Origin: Maribacter antarcticus DSM 21422
Lineage (GTDB): Bacteria; Bacteroidota; Bacteroidia; Flavobacteriales; Flavobacteriaceae
Reading direction: 5' to 3'
DNA: 64,000 nucleotides
NCBI RefSeq assembly: GCF_000621125.1
Contig: NZ_JHZC01000007.1
Location: forward strand, 248,001-312,000
A model generated the notes under the pieces. It made no database searches and was not told the DNA's origin. It saw only the letters and a program-made list of their open reading frames with translations. Made by a program: the position numbers and the translations under genes. Shown here piece by piece: positions 1 through 8,752 of this stretch (position 1 is its first letter; each line of letters begins with the position of its first letter).

Positions 1-2
1 CA

Positions 3-389
3 TTATTCCATATCCTTGAGTTGAATGGAAAGTGCTTTGGTAGATAATTGGACTTCTATTAAACTTAGGACCAAGGAAGTCATCAAAGCCATAAGACTAA
101 AGCCAAAAACTACGTTGGCCAATGTGGAATGTTCTAAGTAAATCAATGCCATCGTAATAACCGCTAATAAAAAACTGAAAATCGCAGTGGCCTGCATATG
201 CTTTATGATGGTTAATCTTCTACTCAGCTTTTTGACTTGTAATCTAACAGATTCGGATGCTGTCTCTTGATATTTTTGGTGTAATTGACGGATTAATGCT
301 GCAATCGCTAGATAGCGCGCGTTATAGGCTAGCATAGTTAAAGAAATAGCTGGAAATAATAGGGCGGGAATACTTAAAGTGAGCTCCAT
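3..389 (-). CDS. DUF2721 family small membrane protein
   Basis: This 128-residue protein resembles the DUF2721 family of unknown function. It has a hydrophobic N-terminal segment (residues 1-22), a basic, Arg/Lys-rich cytoplasmic stretch (about 35-65) and two further membrane segments (about 68-88 and 92-112), so it is probably a three-helix inner-membrane protein. The frame stays open 46 codons upstream, but that extension is Lys/Asn-rich and unlike the family, whereas the Met at 389 starts directly on the first membrane helix. I therefore choose 389. The stop codon lies at the window edge, so the gene is complete. Function is unknown and the family call is by pattern only. Confidence 0.72.
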   Translation of the reverse strand: MELTLSIPALLFPAISLTMLAYNARYLAIAALIRQLHQKYQETASESVRLQVKKLSRRLTIIKHMQATAIFSFLLAVITMALIYLEHSTLANVVFGFSLMALMTSLVLSLIEVQLSTKALSIQLKDME

Positions 390-531
390 ATATTTTACTG
401 TGGATATAAGTTGTTTAATTTTTTTTAGATACTTCATATTCATTCTATAGCTATTGTTTCTTTTAGCAATGAGCGTATCCTTAAAAACCAAACTTAGTAA
501 AACAAAACAATAAGACTTTTTAAGCATATAC

Positions 532-1497
532 TCAATACTCGGTTGATAAAGAGCTCGACTTTTCTTCTGAAGGGAAGTTCTCGGGAATTTCTTGGGTTAC
601 CTGGCCTGTTGCCGCCCATTCTGTTCCTCTCAACATTGTTGTTATAAAGCCGACACAGGCAACAGAATAATCAGCATGTCCCATAATGTTATGGAATATG
701 CGCCCTTTGCCATAGGTCAGAGTCATTAGGGCCGGTTCGTGCCGTCCCGTGCCTTTGTTATCGGGGTCGGCAAAAGCCGTTGCTAAAATCTCCATATTCT
801 CTGCGGGGCCTCTTAATTTAGCATAGAGTTCGTCCTTGGTATGCATCCATAGGGTAGGCATCCCTTTTGTAATGGGATGTTCTGTAATTCTAAGCTGAAT
901 CTGATATTCACTTTGTGGGCCATGTTCACCGCCGTTGCCAGGCTCCGTATCATAGACTAGTTCATCTTCATCGTTATAATAAACGTATGGACCATCTTTT
1001 TCATTACGATCGCCCCATCCACCAAGACCGATCATTTTATTATAGACCTCCCATTTTGGGAAAGAGTTGTCTGCTGCATGAAATACAACCAATCCACCCC
1101 CATTTTCTATATAGTTTTCAAAGGATTTTTGAGTTGCATCTGTCCAATCCGCTGCATTCCAACCAAAATTGGAGATGATCACATCGTATTTAGAGAATTC
1201 TGGACTAAAATTTGAATCAGGTTTTGGATTTTCCAAGGCTTCGGTTTTTTGGTCTATAGGAAATTCTAGGATGAATTCTTCTCCTTTCCAGGTGTAAGCA
1301 GAGCGTTGAACATCCACCTTAAAAAGACCACTTTCCTCTAAATAGGCCTTTAGCATATGGGTAGTCTTTGGCCATTGTACATGGTTATTCTGGCCATCGA
1401 TAATTAATACGTTTATAGTTTTATCTAATCCTTGTGCGTTCGAGTAAACTCCTAGAAATAACAGAAGCATAGCCAGTAATATTTTATGTTGTTTCAT
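532..1497 (-). CDS. ThuA-like domain secreted protein
   Basis: This is a 321-residue exported protein with a signal peptide (residues 1-20, ending SNAQ) and a ThuA-like, type 1 glutamine-amidotransferase-like fold over most of its length. Recognisable pieces are VLIIDGQNNH near the N terminus, GGGLVVFHAADNSFP in the middle, HPITKGMP and GKGRIFHNIMGHADYS near the end. ThuA domains are linked to sugar or trehalose utilisation, but the reaction is not established. The Met at 1497 is chosen because it begins the signal peptide. The longer frame runs back into the upstream gene. It lies 7 bp after the stop of the Asp-box protein, so the two are probably cotranscribed. Confidence 0.85.
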   Translation of the reverse strand: MKQHKILLAMLLLFLGVYSNAQGLDKTINVLIIDGQNNHVQWPKTTHMLKAYLEESGLFKVDVQRSAYTWKGEEFILEFPIDQKTEALENPKPDSNFSPEFSKYDVIISNFGWNAADWTDATQKSFENYIENGGGLVVFHAADNSFPKWEVYNKMIGLGGWGDRNEKDGPYVYYNDEDELVYDTEPGNGGEHGPQSEYQIQLRITEHPITKGMPTLWMHTKDELYAKLRGPAENMEILATAFADPDNKGTGRHEPALMTLTYGKGRIFHNIMGHADYSVACVGFITTMLRGTEWAATGQVTQEIPENFPSEEKSSSLSTEY

Positions 1498-1504
1498 GTT
1501 ATTG

Positions 1505-4375
1505 TTATTCAATTGTAAATGTTTTGATTTCTTTTGCCCCATTCCCGGCAAGTTCTATGGTATAGGTGCCTTTAGGAAGATAGGTTTTCCCATCTTTTGC
1601 CTGCTCCAACTTGGCTTTGTGTTTTTTAAGGTAGTTTATTTTGCCCATTTTGGAGAATGCTACATCGAATGAAAGTACGTTAAGCCCTTTGTCAGCCTTT
1701 AGTGCTGTTTCGCTAACCACAATGTTATCATCGGTTTTAACCAATGCTTTAATAGTGTCTGGGTTCGAGGAATAAAAAGTTACGTCTAGTCCCGGTGTAT
1801 TAGCCTTCATCCAAGAACTCCAAGCGTTGCCCCATCTGCTGGAATGTTTTATGTTTTCCAAATCAAAAACGGAGAGGTCTTTGACTACCATGTTAGGCGT
1901 CATGAGTTGCAAGGGTGCAATATTTGATTTATAAATACCTCGGCCGTGGGTGGCTATAATCAAGTGTTTGGCTTCTGGTTGTATGACTAGGTCGTGTATG
2001 GCTACATTGGGTATTTCGTTTTGAAAGGTCTCCCAAGATACCCCTTGATTTATAGAGGCATATAATCCGTTATCCGTTCCTACAAAGAGAAGATTTTCGT
2101 TTTCTGGGTCTTCGAGGATTACGTTTACTGGGGAATTTGGAATATTGGAGGCAATTGACTTCCACGTGGTTCCATAATCATCACTTTTATACAAATAGAT
2201 TGTAAAATCGTCATAACGATATCCACTTAACGCTACGTAAACCCGTTCCTTTTTATGGGTTGATGCCAGTACTTGTGCAACCCAAAGCTTTTCGGCTGAC
2301 TTAAGCCCCGTTAAGCCTATATTTTGTCCTATTTCTTCCCAAGTACTACCGCCATTTTTGGAAATATGTACCATACCATCGTCACTTCCAGCGTATAGCA
2401 GTCCAAATTGAAAAGGTGATTCTGAAATTGTAGTCAAAGTACCATACGGTACGTTGCCTTTTTTACCGCCAGCAGTAAGGTCAGGTGAAATAGCCTCCCA
2501 AGTATCGCCTTGGTTCATGGAGCGCATAAATTTGTTCGTTCCAAAATAAAGAATATCCTGATTATGAGAGGACAGTAGGATAGGAGATTCCCAATTAAAC
2601 CGATAAGGTACCTCTCCCAATTTATGGGACGGCTTTATAAAGGTCCGTTTGTCGTTTTCAATATCAATACGGGAATAATAACCAAATTGAGAACCTGTAA
2701 ATACAATATTTGGATTTCGGCGGTCTATCTGAATTTGCATTCCATCGCCTCCCGCGATACCTTTCCAAGGATGGTGTCCGTTCTGTTGCCAGGCAAAATC
2801 GCTTTTGGCATGGTGTGGCCCCATCCAAACTCCATTATCTTGCAGCCCGCCATATACGTTGTAGGGTTCTTGGTGGTCAATGTTAACCGCAAAGAAGGTG
2901 CCTACGGATTCGGAATTGTTCTTGGTCCAGTGCTCTCCATCGTCATATGAAATATTTAAGCCGCCATCGTTCCCGTTGATTAAATGTCCAGGTCTTTTAG
3001 GGTTCACCCAAAGGGAATGATGATCTACATGCACATTTTCCTTTTGAATGGACGAATAGGTTTCCCCCGCATCGTTAGATTTAATGATAGGAACGCCTAA
3101 CAGATAGATTTTGTCTTTATTGGAAGCATCTACGCGCACTTGAGCAAACACATACCCATAGCTATAGAACAGGTCGTCTATATAGTCCTTATTTTGCTTT
3201 TTCCATGTGTTCCCTGCATCATCACTTCGATATACTTCTGCACCAATAACCGGGGTCTTCGGTGCGTCTGGGTTATCTTCCCCTAAATAACGAGCTATAT
3301 CCGAAATTTCAATCTTATTTTTGGAAATCATTTCCTTAACTACCGCTGCTGTATATTCCTCAGGAAACCGATTGTCTTTAAAAAAACTATTCAAATCGGT
3401 ATCACTTAATTTTTGAAAATCATTCGCTGTCATGGAGCTAAAGTCCTTTTTTGATAGACCTTCTGATTTTTTTGATGTGTCGTCCGATTTTTTTGATCTT
3501 CTAAACTGATTGTCATGTACTGCATATACTGTCTTTTCATCGTAAACAGCAAAGCCAATTCTACCAACGCCTTCTCCTGTTGGGAACCCACTTTTTGGTG
3601 TTGAAATTTCAACCCAAGAGCTACCTGAGTCGGTACTTTTGTAAATCCCCGAAGCATTACCGTTTCCTGTAAAATCCCATGCTTTCCGTTCTTTTTCCCA
3701 TGCCGCTGCATACTGTATGGAAAAATCCTTTGGCGCATGTGCCACATCGATTATTCCTGTACTGTTGTTTATGTATAAGGTTTTTTTCCAAGTCGCACCA
3801 CCATCAGTAGTTTTGTACATGCCACGTTCTTCGTTAGTAGTGTAGAGGCTGCCAGTAACACCTACGACTATTTCGTTTTGATTGGTTGGATGCACTAGAA
3901 TACGACCAAAGTGATGGGCATCTTTTAAGCCTTTTAGCTCCCAAGTTTCTCCGTTATCTGTAGTCTTTAGCATCCCAATACCTGAGTAGGAGGATCGTGA
4001 AGAAATATTCTCTCCAGTGCCTACCCAAATGGTTCTGGATGGCCAATGAATCCCTATGTCCCCAACATTGATGCTTGGGGCATTATCCATAATGGGCGTA
4101 AACGTAGTGCCATTATTTTTGGTGTGCCAAACGCCTCCTGATGCATAGCCCACGTAGAATTCAGTTGGGTCTTCTGGGTTGACTTCCAAATCAGCAACGC
4201 GACCACTCATGACCGTAGGTCCAATGCTGGTTAACGGTATGTTTTTGAATAGGGATTGTTCAGAAAGGGTCGCTTTTGATTTCAGCGCGCTGCTCACTTG
4301 CTCAGATGAAGTGGGTTTAATTTGCGCTAGTCCAACGCTCAAACTGAATAAAGTAAGTAGATAAAATAATTTCAT
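1505..4375 (-). CDS. Asp-box (BNR/sortilin-like) propeller protein, secreted
   Basis: This is a 956-residue exported protein with a signal peptide (about 1-18, ending VGLAQ). It carries at least nine Asp-box repeats of the form S/T-x-D-x-G-x-T-W, for example TTDGGATW, STDSGSSW, SDDAGNTW, SKNGGSTW and SDDYGTTW. These mark a large beta-propeller of the sortilin/VPS10 or BNR kind. Such proteins are often labelled glycosyl hydrolase in Bacteroidota, but I see no sialidase active-site signature. A Lys/Ser-rich low-complexity insertion interrupts the propeller at about residues 290-340. The frame has a TTG five codons upstream, and the ATG at 4375 starts the signal peptide. A second, larger relative is encoded at 8753-11914. 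Confidence 0.85.
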   Translation of the reverse strand: MKLFYLLTLFSLSVGLAQIKPTSSEQVSSALKSKATLSEQSLFKNIPLTSIGPTVMSGRVADLEVNPEDPTEFYVGYASGGVWHTKNNGTTFTPIMDNAPSINVGDIGIHWPSRTIWVGTGENISSRSSYSGIGMLKTTDNGETWELKGLKDAHHFGRILVHPTNQNEIVVGVTGSLYTTNEERGMYKTTDGGATWKKTLYINNSTGIIDVAHAPKDFSIQYAAAWEKERKAWDFTGNGNASGIYKSTDSGSSWVEISTPKSGFPTGEGVGRIGFAVYDEKTVYAVHDNQFRRSKKSDDTSKKSEGLSKKDFSSMTANDFQKLSDTDLNSFFKDNRFPEEYTAAVVKEMISKNKIEISDIARYLGEDNPDAPKTPVIGAEVYRSDDAGNTWKKQNKDYIDDLFYSYGYVFAQVRVDASNKDKIYLLGVPIIKSNDAGETYSSIQKENVHVDHHSLWVNPKRPGHLINGNDGGLNISYDDGEHWTKNNSESVGTFFAVNIDHQEPYNVYGGLQDNGVWMGPHHAKSDFAWQQNGHHPWKGIAGGDGMQIQIDRRNPNIVFTGSQFGYYSRIDIENDKRTFIKPSHKLGEVPYRFNWESPILLSSHNQDILYFGTNKFMRSMNQGDTWEAISPDLTAGGKKGNVPYGTLTTISESPFQFGLLYAGSDDGMVHISKNGGSTWEEIGQNIGLTGLKSAEKLWVAQVLASTHKKERVYVALSGYRYDDFTIYLYKSDDYGTTWKSIASNIPNSPVNVILEDPENENLLFVGTDNGLYASINQGVSWETFQNEIPNVAIHDLVIQPEAKHLIIATHGRGIYKSNIAPLQLMTPNMVVKDLSVFDLENIKHSSRWGNAWSSWMKANTPGLDVTFYSSNPDTIKALVKTDDNIVVSETALKADKGLNVLSFDVAFSKMGKINYLKKHKAKLEQAKDGKTYLPKGTYTIELAGNGAKEIKTFTIE

Positions 4376-4606
4376 TGTTGTGGTATTCAATTTGTAAAGT
4401 GGAAGTTAGCGATAAGTTTTAGGGACAGCAAAAATAATAATAATACGGTTAAACGAGAGACTTTAGTTGTCCGTTCCCAATGTGTTTGACTACGCTTTAC
4501 GTGTTTCCAACAATAACACTGATTTACTATTTCCTTATGCTCAGCTCTAAAGATTACGTATATCATTTTAACAGTGTTAATATGTAACCATTTGATTATC
4601 CATATA

Positions 4607-4861
4607 ATGGAAGAATATTTACCTTTAATTATTCAATTAGTCTATGGTGCTGTCGGAGGAGATGTAGTAGCCGAAATATTGTCTAAATTAAATCTAGGTG
4701 CGGTAGGGAATTCCTTATCGGGGATTTTAGGTGGAGGACTAGGCGGTTAGCTGCTAGTAATGTTGGGCATAGGTGCAGGAGCTACTGCCGGTACTAATGG
4801 CGGTGGCGTACTTATGGCTATTGTTGTTGCTATCAAAAGTGCTATGGGAAAAAGTCAATAA
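4607..4861 (+). pseudogene. small Gly-rich protein gene broken by TAG
   Basis: An 84-codon frame starts MEEYLPLIIQLVYGAVGGD and continues with a Gly-rich helix-breaker segment (GILGGGLGG). It then hits TAG at 4748-4750 and stays open to TAA at 4859-4861, ending MAIVVAIKSAMGKSQ. From memory, this matches a short conserved hypothetical family of Bacteroidota in which GGLGGQLL is continuous, so the TAG probably replaces a CAG (Gln) codon by one C-to-T change. A rho-independent terminator follows at 4886. Either the gene is dead, the base is an error, or only a 47-residue fragment is made. Confidence 0.6.
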
Positions 4862-4885
4862 TTTAGTACCAACCAAAATTTAGAA

Positions 4886-4911
4886 AGAGGTCTTGTTAGG
4901 CCTCTTTTTTT
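4886..4911 (+). terminator. rho-independent terminator
   Basis: A 7-bp stem (AGAGGTC with GGCCTCT, including one G-T pair) surrounds a 6-base loop, followed by seven T. It ends the small broken gene at 4607-4861. Confidence 0.8.
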
Positions 4912-4938
4912 GTAGTTTTAAAACAGAAATTCCAACAT

Positions 4939-5517
4939 ATGAAAAATAGTACGCTTGTCGGTGCACTTCTCATTGTTTTGAGTGCATGTTCAACGGTCAA
5001 AAGTTACGAAGTAGGTCAAATTTTAACACCACAAGGGGAGATGTTGGTTTGGCTTTATGAGGAAACGCCAAACCATAAAAAGAGTTTTATAGGGTTAGCG
5101 AATGCCGGATATTGGGATCGTCTAACATTTAATCGGGTCATACCTGATTTCGTGGCACAAGCCGGATGCCCAGATACTCCTGAAGGGTTTAATGATCCTG
5201 AATACCTATTAGAACCAGAATTCAATGAAAAACTAACACATACGTACGGTGCTTTTGGAGCGGGTAGGGATGGCAATCCGGATAAGTTATCTGCACGTTG
5301 CCAGTTCTATATCGTTCAGAATAAGGAAGGCGAACACCGTTTGGATGGCGATTATACGGTGTATGGAAAAGTCATAAAAGGGATGGATGTCGTCGATGCC
5401 ATGGTTAGTGTTGCTAGGGATAGTTTGGATGAACCATTAACATCCATAACCATCGATGTTAATGTGTTACTAATGACCGCGCAGGATTTGAAAGGGTATG
5501 ATGTGGATTTGGATTAA
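4939..5517 (+). CDS. cyclophilin-type peptidyl-prolyl isomerase, lipoprotein
   Basis: This 192-residue protein has a lipoprotein signal (residues 1-17, lipobox LSAC) and a cyclophilin domain (about 27-180). The cyclophilin motif FHRIIPGF appears here as FNRVIPDFVAQAG, keeping the catalytic Arg, and the core QFFI strand appears as QFYIVQ. It should catalyse proline cis-trans isomerisation of exported proteins at the membrane or periplasmic face. The GSQ part of the usual motif is altered to ARCQ, so activity may be modest. Its stop overlaps the convergent M28 peptidase by four bases. Confidence 0.88.
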   Translation: MKNSTLVGALLIVLSACSTVKSYEVGQILTPQGEMLVWLYEETPNHKKSFIGLANAGYWDRLTFNRVIPDFVAQAGCPDTPEGFNDPEYLLEPEFNEKLTHTYGAFGAGRDGNPDKLSARCQFYIVQNKEGEHRLDGDYTVYGKVIKGMDVVDAMVSVARDSLDEPLTSITIDVNVLLMTAQDLKGYDVDLD

Positions 5518-7238
5518 TATTTTTCAAGCTGGGCTATTTGTCGCGCTACGGATGTTTTTAAAATTTCTTGGGCGATAGTAATTTTTTCTTTTAATTCTTT
5601 TGAAGGTTTCTGCTCTAAATCGGTAACCGTTTGCATTGTGTTGAAATACCAATCTTGCCATGCCGTTAATATGGCTCGTTCTTCTTTCAGTTTCCCCTCA
5701 TTTTTAAGACTTTCTACGCTTAATTGATATTCCGCTTGCAAGCGTTCGTTTGCTCTTTTTTCTATAGTTACAAGTACCTGTTCCGCTGTGGCGGTATTAG
5801 CATTTGTTAGTGTCAATGCACTTACTAATGCGCCTATTCCAACGTTTCTTAGGGTTTCTTGGGACACGTTATCAATTTTATCGTTGTCTGTATGGTAGAA
5901 CTGGTCGGTAAAGTGCCAAAGGAGCAATCCAGGAATATCGGCATTCAAAAAAGGAGTATGGTCGCTGCCGCCTTCAAAGGGATTGGTGTTCACTTCCCAA
6001 TGAGCAAAGGCTCCCTGATTCTTAAAGTGATCTATCATAAAATCATTGAGGTAATGTGGTTTCATGTCCTCTAAAGACAAGGTTTCGCCTCCCCACTCGG
6101 AATGTTTGTCGTTCCCGCGTGTCCAAATTGCACTAGGGTCAGGCATTTTTTCAATCAAGAAACTCCCGCCTGTAATGGCGGTATTTTCGCCTACCATATC
6201 CAAACTAATGCCCCATTTGATCCCTTTTGCACGTTCAGCATCTTCTTCGATATACCTTCGGGTAGAGATGATTTCATCGCCCCATAAAAAGGTTAAAGTT
6301 CGGTCTAGCTTAATTTGTTGGTTTTTAAATAGGCTAGCAGCCAATGAAGCCATTTCTAATTGTGCACCGACACCAGAAGCATTATCATTTGCTCCAGGTT
6401 CCTGAATATGAGCACTAAATACAAGTCTTTCTTTTGGTAATTTCGCACCTCTAATATGTGCAACTACTGTGAGCTCTTCAGATTCATATATTTTGGTTTG
6501 GATGTTCACCATTACTTCTACTTTTCCTTTTTCTAAAGCGGACTCCAATCGTTCTTTGGCAGCATAGGAAAGCGCAATACCCCAAAATTTAGTATCGGTT
6601 TGGGGGGCTAGGCTTCGGAATTGGATGGAAGTCGTGTTCTTCTTTGGTTGAAGATACCCGGGGTTGTTATACGTAATGATACCCAGAGCACCTTGGTCTA
6701 TTAATTTTTGAACGAGCCTACGCGCGCTAGCTGCTATGTAAATAACCTTCCCTTTAACTTCGTAATTACGGAGGTCTGCCTCATCTTTTAAGTGGACGAC
6801 TTCTACGGTTACCCCTTCCTTTGAAGTGGAAGCCGAGTTGAGGTAGGTCATATTGCCATTACTTTCAGAAACCAGTAGCGGAGCTGTTTCCCCTGTAATT
6901 TGTAAAGATGCAGAAACAGGTTCCCAAGTAGGATGCTCCATGGCACGCGTTTCAATACGGTAGGTGAGTCGGTCTTTATCTGTCGCCTTACGCTCCAACA
7001 CATAGCCCGCCTTTTCCAATTGTTCCGAAATCCAATAAACGGACTTATTAAATCCTGTATTTCCTGCCACACGCCAATATTGCGCAACAAAATCTGTGGT
7101 TTTATAGGCCAAATCGCCCTCGAATTCAGGACGAATGATATCGAAATATTTTTGGGATAGTGGCTGAGGCTCCACTTCTTGGGAGCAGCTATGCGACACT
7201 ATTAAAATAGACAATACAAATAATAACTGATTTCTCAT
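5514..7238 (-). CDS. M28 family peptidase-like protein with PA-type insert
   Basis: This is a 574-residue exported protein with an N-terminal signal ending SHSC, so it is probably a lipoprotein. It has a PA-type insertion domain (about 110-220) and an M28 zinc-peptidase domain (about 250-480). Visible metal-site pieces are HIQEPGANDNASG (His and Asp ligands), SLDMVGEN (Asp) and GGSDHTPF (His). The usual EE pair of M28 enzymes, where the first Glu is the general base, reads WGDEIISTRRY here, with Asp in the first place. The enzyme may therefore be divergent or inactive. A Glu/Lys-rich helical tail follows. The next gene upstream is a second M28 peptidase. Confidence 0.82.
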   Translation of the reverse strand: MRNQLLFVLSILIVSHSCSQEVEPQPLSQKYFDIIRPEFEGDLAYKTTDFVAQYWRVAGNTGFNKSVYWISEQLEKAGYVLERKATDKDRLTYRIETRAMEHPTWEPVSASLQITGETAPLLVSESNGNMTYLNSASTSKEGVTVEVVHLKDEADLRNYEVKGKVIYIAASARRLVQKLIDQGALGIITYNNPGYLQPKKNTTSIQFRSLAPQTDTKFWGIALSYAAKERLESALEKGKVEVMVNIQTKIYESEELTVVAHIRGAKLPKERLVFSAHIQEPGANDNASGVGAQLEMASLAASLFKNQQIKLDRTLTFLWGDEIISTRRYIEEDAERAKGIKWGISLDMVGENTAITGGSFLIEKMPDPSAIWTRGNDKHSEWGGETLSLEDMKPHYLNDFMIDHFKNQGAFAHWEVNTNPFEGGSDHTPFLNADIPGLLLWHFTDQFYHTDNDKIDNVSQETLRNVGIGALVSALTLTNANTATAEQVLVTIEKRANERLQAEYQLSVESLKNEGKLKEERAILTAWQDWYFNTMQTVTDLEQKPSKELKEKITIAQEILKTSVARQIAQLEKY

Positions 7239-7284
7239 CGAACTATATTTTCCTTAATCTAAAACACCTGTAAAGGACTCCTGC

Positions 7285-8736
7285 CTACGCTCCCCACTTC
7301 CAATCTCCACCAATAATCAGTTTTTCTTTCAGATTATTGTCAATCATAAACTGTTTGGTCGTTTCGCTATCCATTTTCATTGCAGGTAAGGTTTCGGCAT
7401 CGGCTAACCCGTAAAGCATCATGGTCCCAAAGCGCGCGGTATTGGTAATGTGGTCTTTATTAACCAAAGGGAAATCATCGCAATCGCTATGGTAGCATCC
7501 ATAAATAGAACGGTCTAAATTACTATGCACAGATAAAATAGGAACACCTTCCAGCATAAACGGTTGGTGATCGCTATGCAATCCGGACCGGTTAGAAAAT
7601 GTATTCTGATAAATGGTGTCCTGCTGTTGTATGGCCGCGCCTAATTCCGTAAAAAAGTTTTCGGTTTCTAATTGTCCACCAGCGTTCATACCAATTGGGT
7701 TTCCAGCCATATCCAAGTTCATCATGTATTTAATATTCTCTACGGTATTATTCGCTATGGCTTGATTGACTAAATATTTGGAACCTAATAAACCTTGTTC
7801 TTCGCCCATGAACATAATGAATTTAATAGTTCTTTTTGGCTGAAGGTTATTTGCCTTAAAAGCACGTGCAATATCCAATACGGCAAAGGAACCGATACCA
7901 TTGTCTATGGCGCCCGTTGCCAAATCCCACGAATCTAAATGGCCCCCAATAACGATTTCTTCTTTTGGAAGTTCACTACCTAGTAAGGTAGCCACTACAT
8001 TTCGTGCTTTAATGACATCACTTTTATTGGTCATTTCTACATGTGCCAAAACTTTTTGACGCTTCAATTTCTCTTTTAAAGCCATCCCGTCTTCCATGCC
8101 TATACACACTGCAGGAATTGGAATAAGTGCTCCGGTAACCGATGCAGTTCCAGTCAATAAAACACCATTAGGTACTTGGTTGATGATAATGATTCCAATA
8201 GCTCCGTATTTCATAGCTAAGGAAGTTTTTTCGCTACGGTGGAGATTTGTTACTCCTTCCGGACTTCCTTCTAAAATATTGATGTAGACTAAGGAAATTT
8301 TGTCCATTACCGCTTCTGGGTTGGCAGCATAATCGGCCTCCAGCCCATTACCCATATCTATAATGTCTCCGGTTACGTCCGCTATTATAGGGGAATGGCC
8401 TAATGTTACCACTTTTATAGCTTCGTTGTCTATTTCCAAAGCAACTGTTCCACGCGCCCAAGCTTCTACCTCAAACGTCTGGTAGGCAACGTCGTCATAA
8501 CCGTATTCTTTGAATTTGTTATACGTATATTCCTCTGCCTTAGACCCATTTTCTGAACCAGTAAGGCGATGACCAATGGTTTCACTAGCCTCTTTTAAGG
8601 TACTGTAAGCTTTAGAATTTTGTTGTATTTCCGTGTCGACTCTAGCGAACAGTTCTGCTTGGGTTTCTTCTATTTTTGTTTCAGCGCAAGAGCTGATAAA
8701 AATAATGAGTAAGGAAAGTAAGGTTAGTTTTTTCAT
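7285..8736 (-). CDS. M28 family metallopeptidase, lipoprotein
   Basis: This 483-residue protein has a lipoprotein signal (lipobox ISSC), a PA domain (about 110-225) and a well preserved M28 aminopeptidase/carboxypeptidase domain. Metal and catalytic motifs are all present: GGHLDSWD (His, Asp), GAIDNGIG (Asp), FMGEEQGLLGS (catalytic Glu and ligand Glu), NLDMAG (Asp) and SDHQPF (His). It should cleave peptides at the cell surface or in the periplasm. It sits 16 bp downstream of the large Asp-box gene on the same strand and 46 bp before the divergent M28 paralogue, so the three are probably one transcription unit for extracellular protein handling. Confidence 0.9.
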   Translation of the reverse strand: MKKLTLLSLLIIFISSCAETKIEETQAELFARVDTEIQQNSKAYSTLKEASETIGHRLTGSENGSKAEEYTYNKFKEYGYDDVAYQTFEVEAWARGTVALEIDNEAIKVVTLGHSPIIADVTGDIIDMGNGLEADYAANPEAVMDKISLVYINILEGSPEGVTNLHRSEKTSLAMKYGAIGIIIINQVPNGVLLTGTASVTGALIPIPAVCIGMEDGMALKEKLKRQKVLAHVEMTNKSDVIKARNVVATLLGSELPKEEIVIGGHLDSWDLATGAIDNGIGSFAVLDIARAFKANNLQPKRTIKFIMFMGEEQGLLGSKYLVNQAIANNTVENIKYMMNLDMAGNPIGMNAGGQLETENFFTELGAAIQQQDTIYQNTFSNRSGLHSDHQPFMLEGVPILSVHSNLDRSIYGCYHSDCDDFPLVNKDHITNTARFGTMMLYGLADAETLPAMKMDSETTKQFMIDNNLKEKLIIGGDWKWGA

Positions 8737-8752
8737 GTTGTTTTAAGGTGTT

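Noticed and set aside
2624-2950. 108-codon ORF opposite the Asp-box gene
   Set aside because: It lies fully inside a gene with many clear Asp boxes and has no recognisable features.
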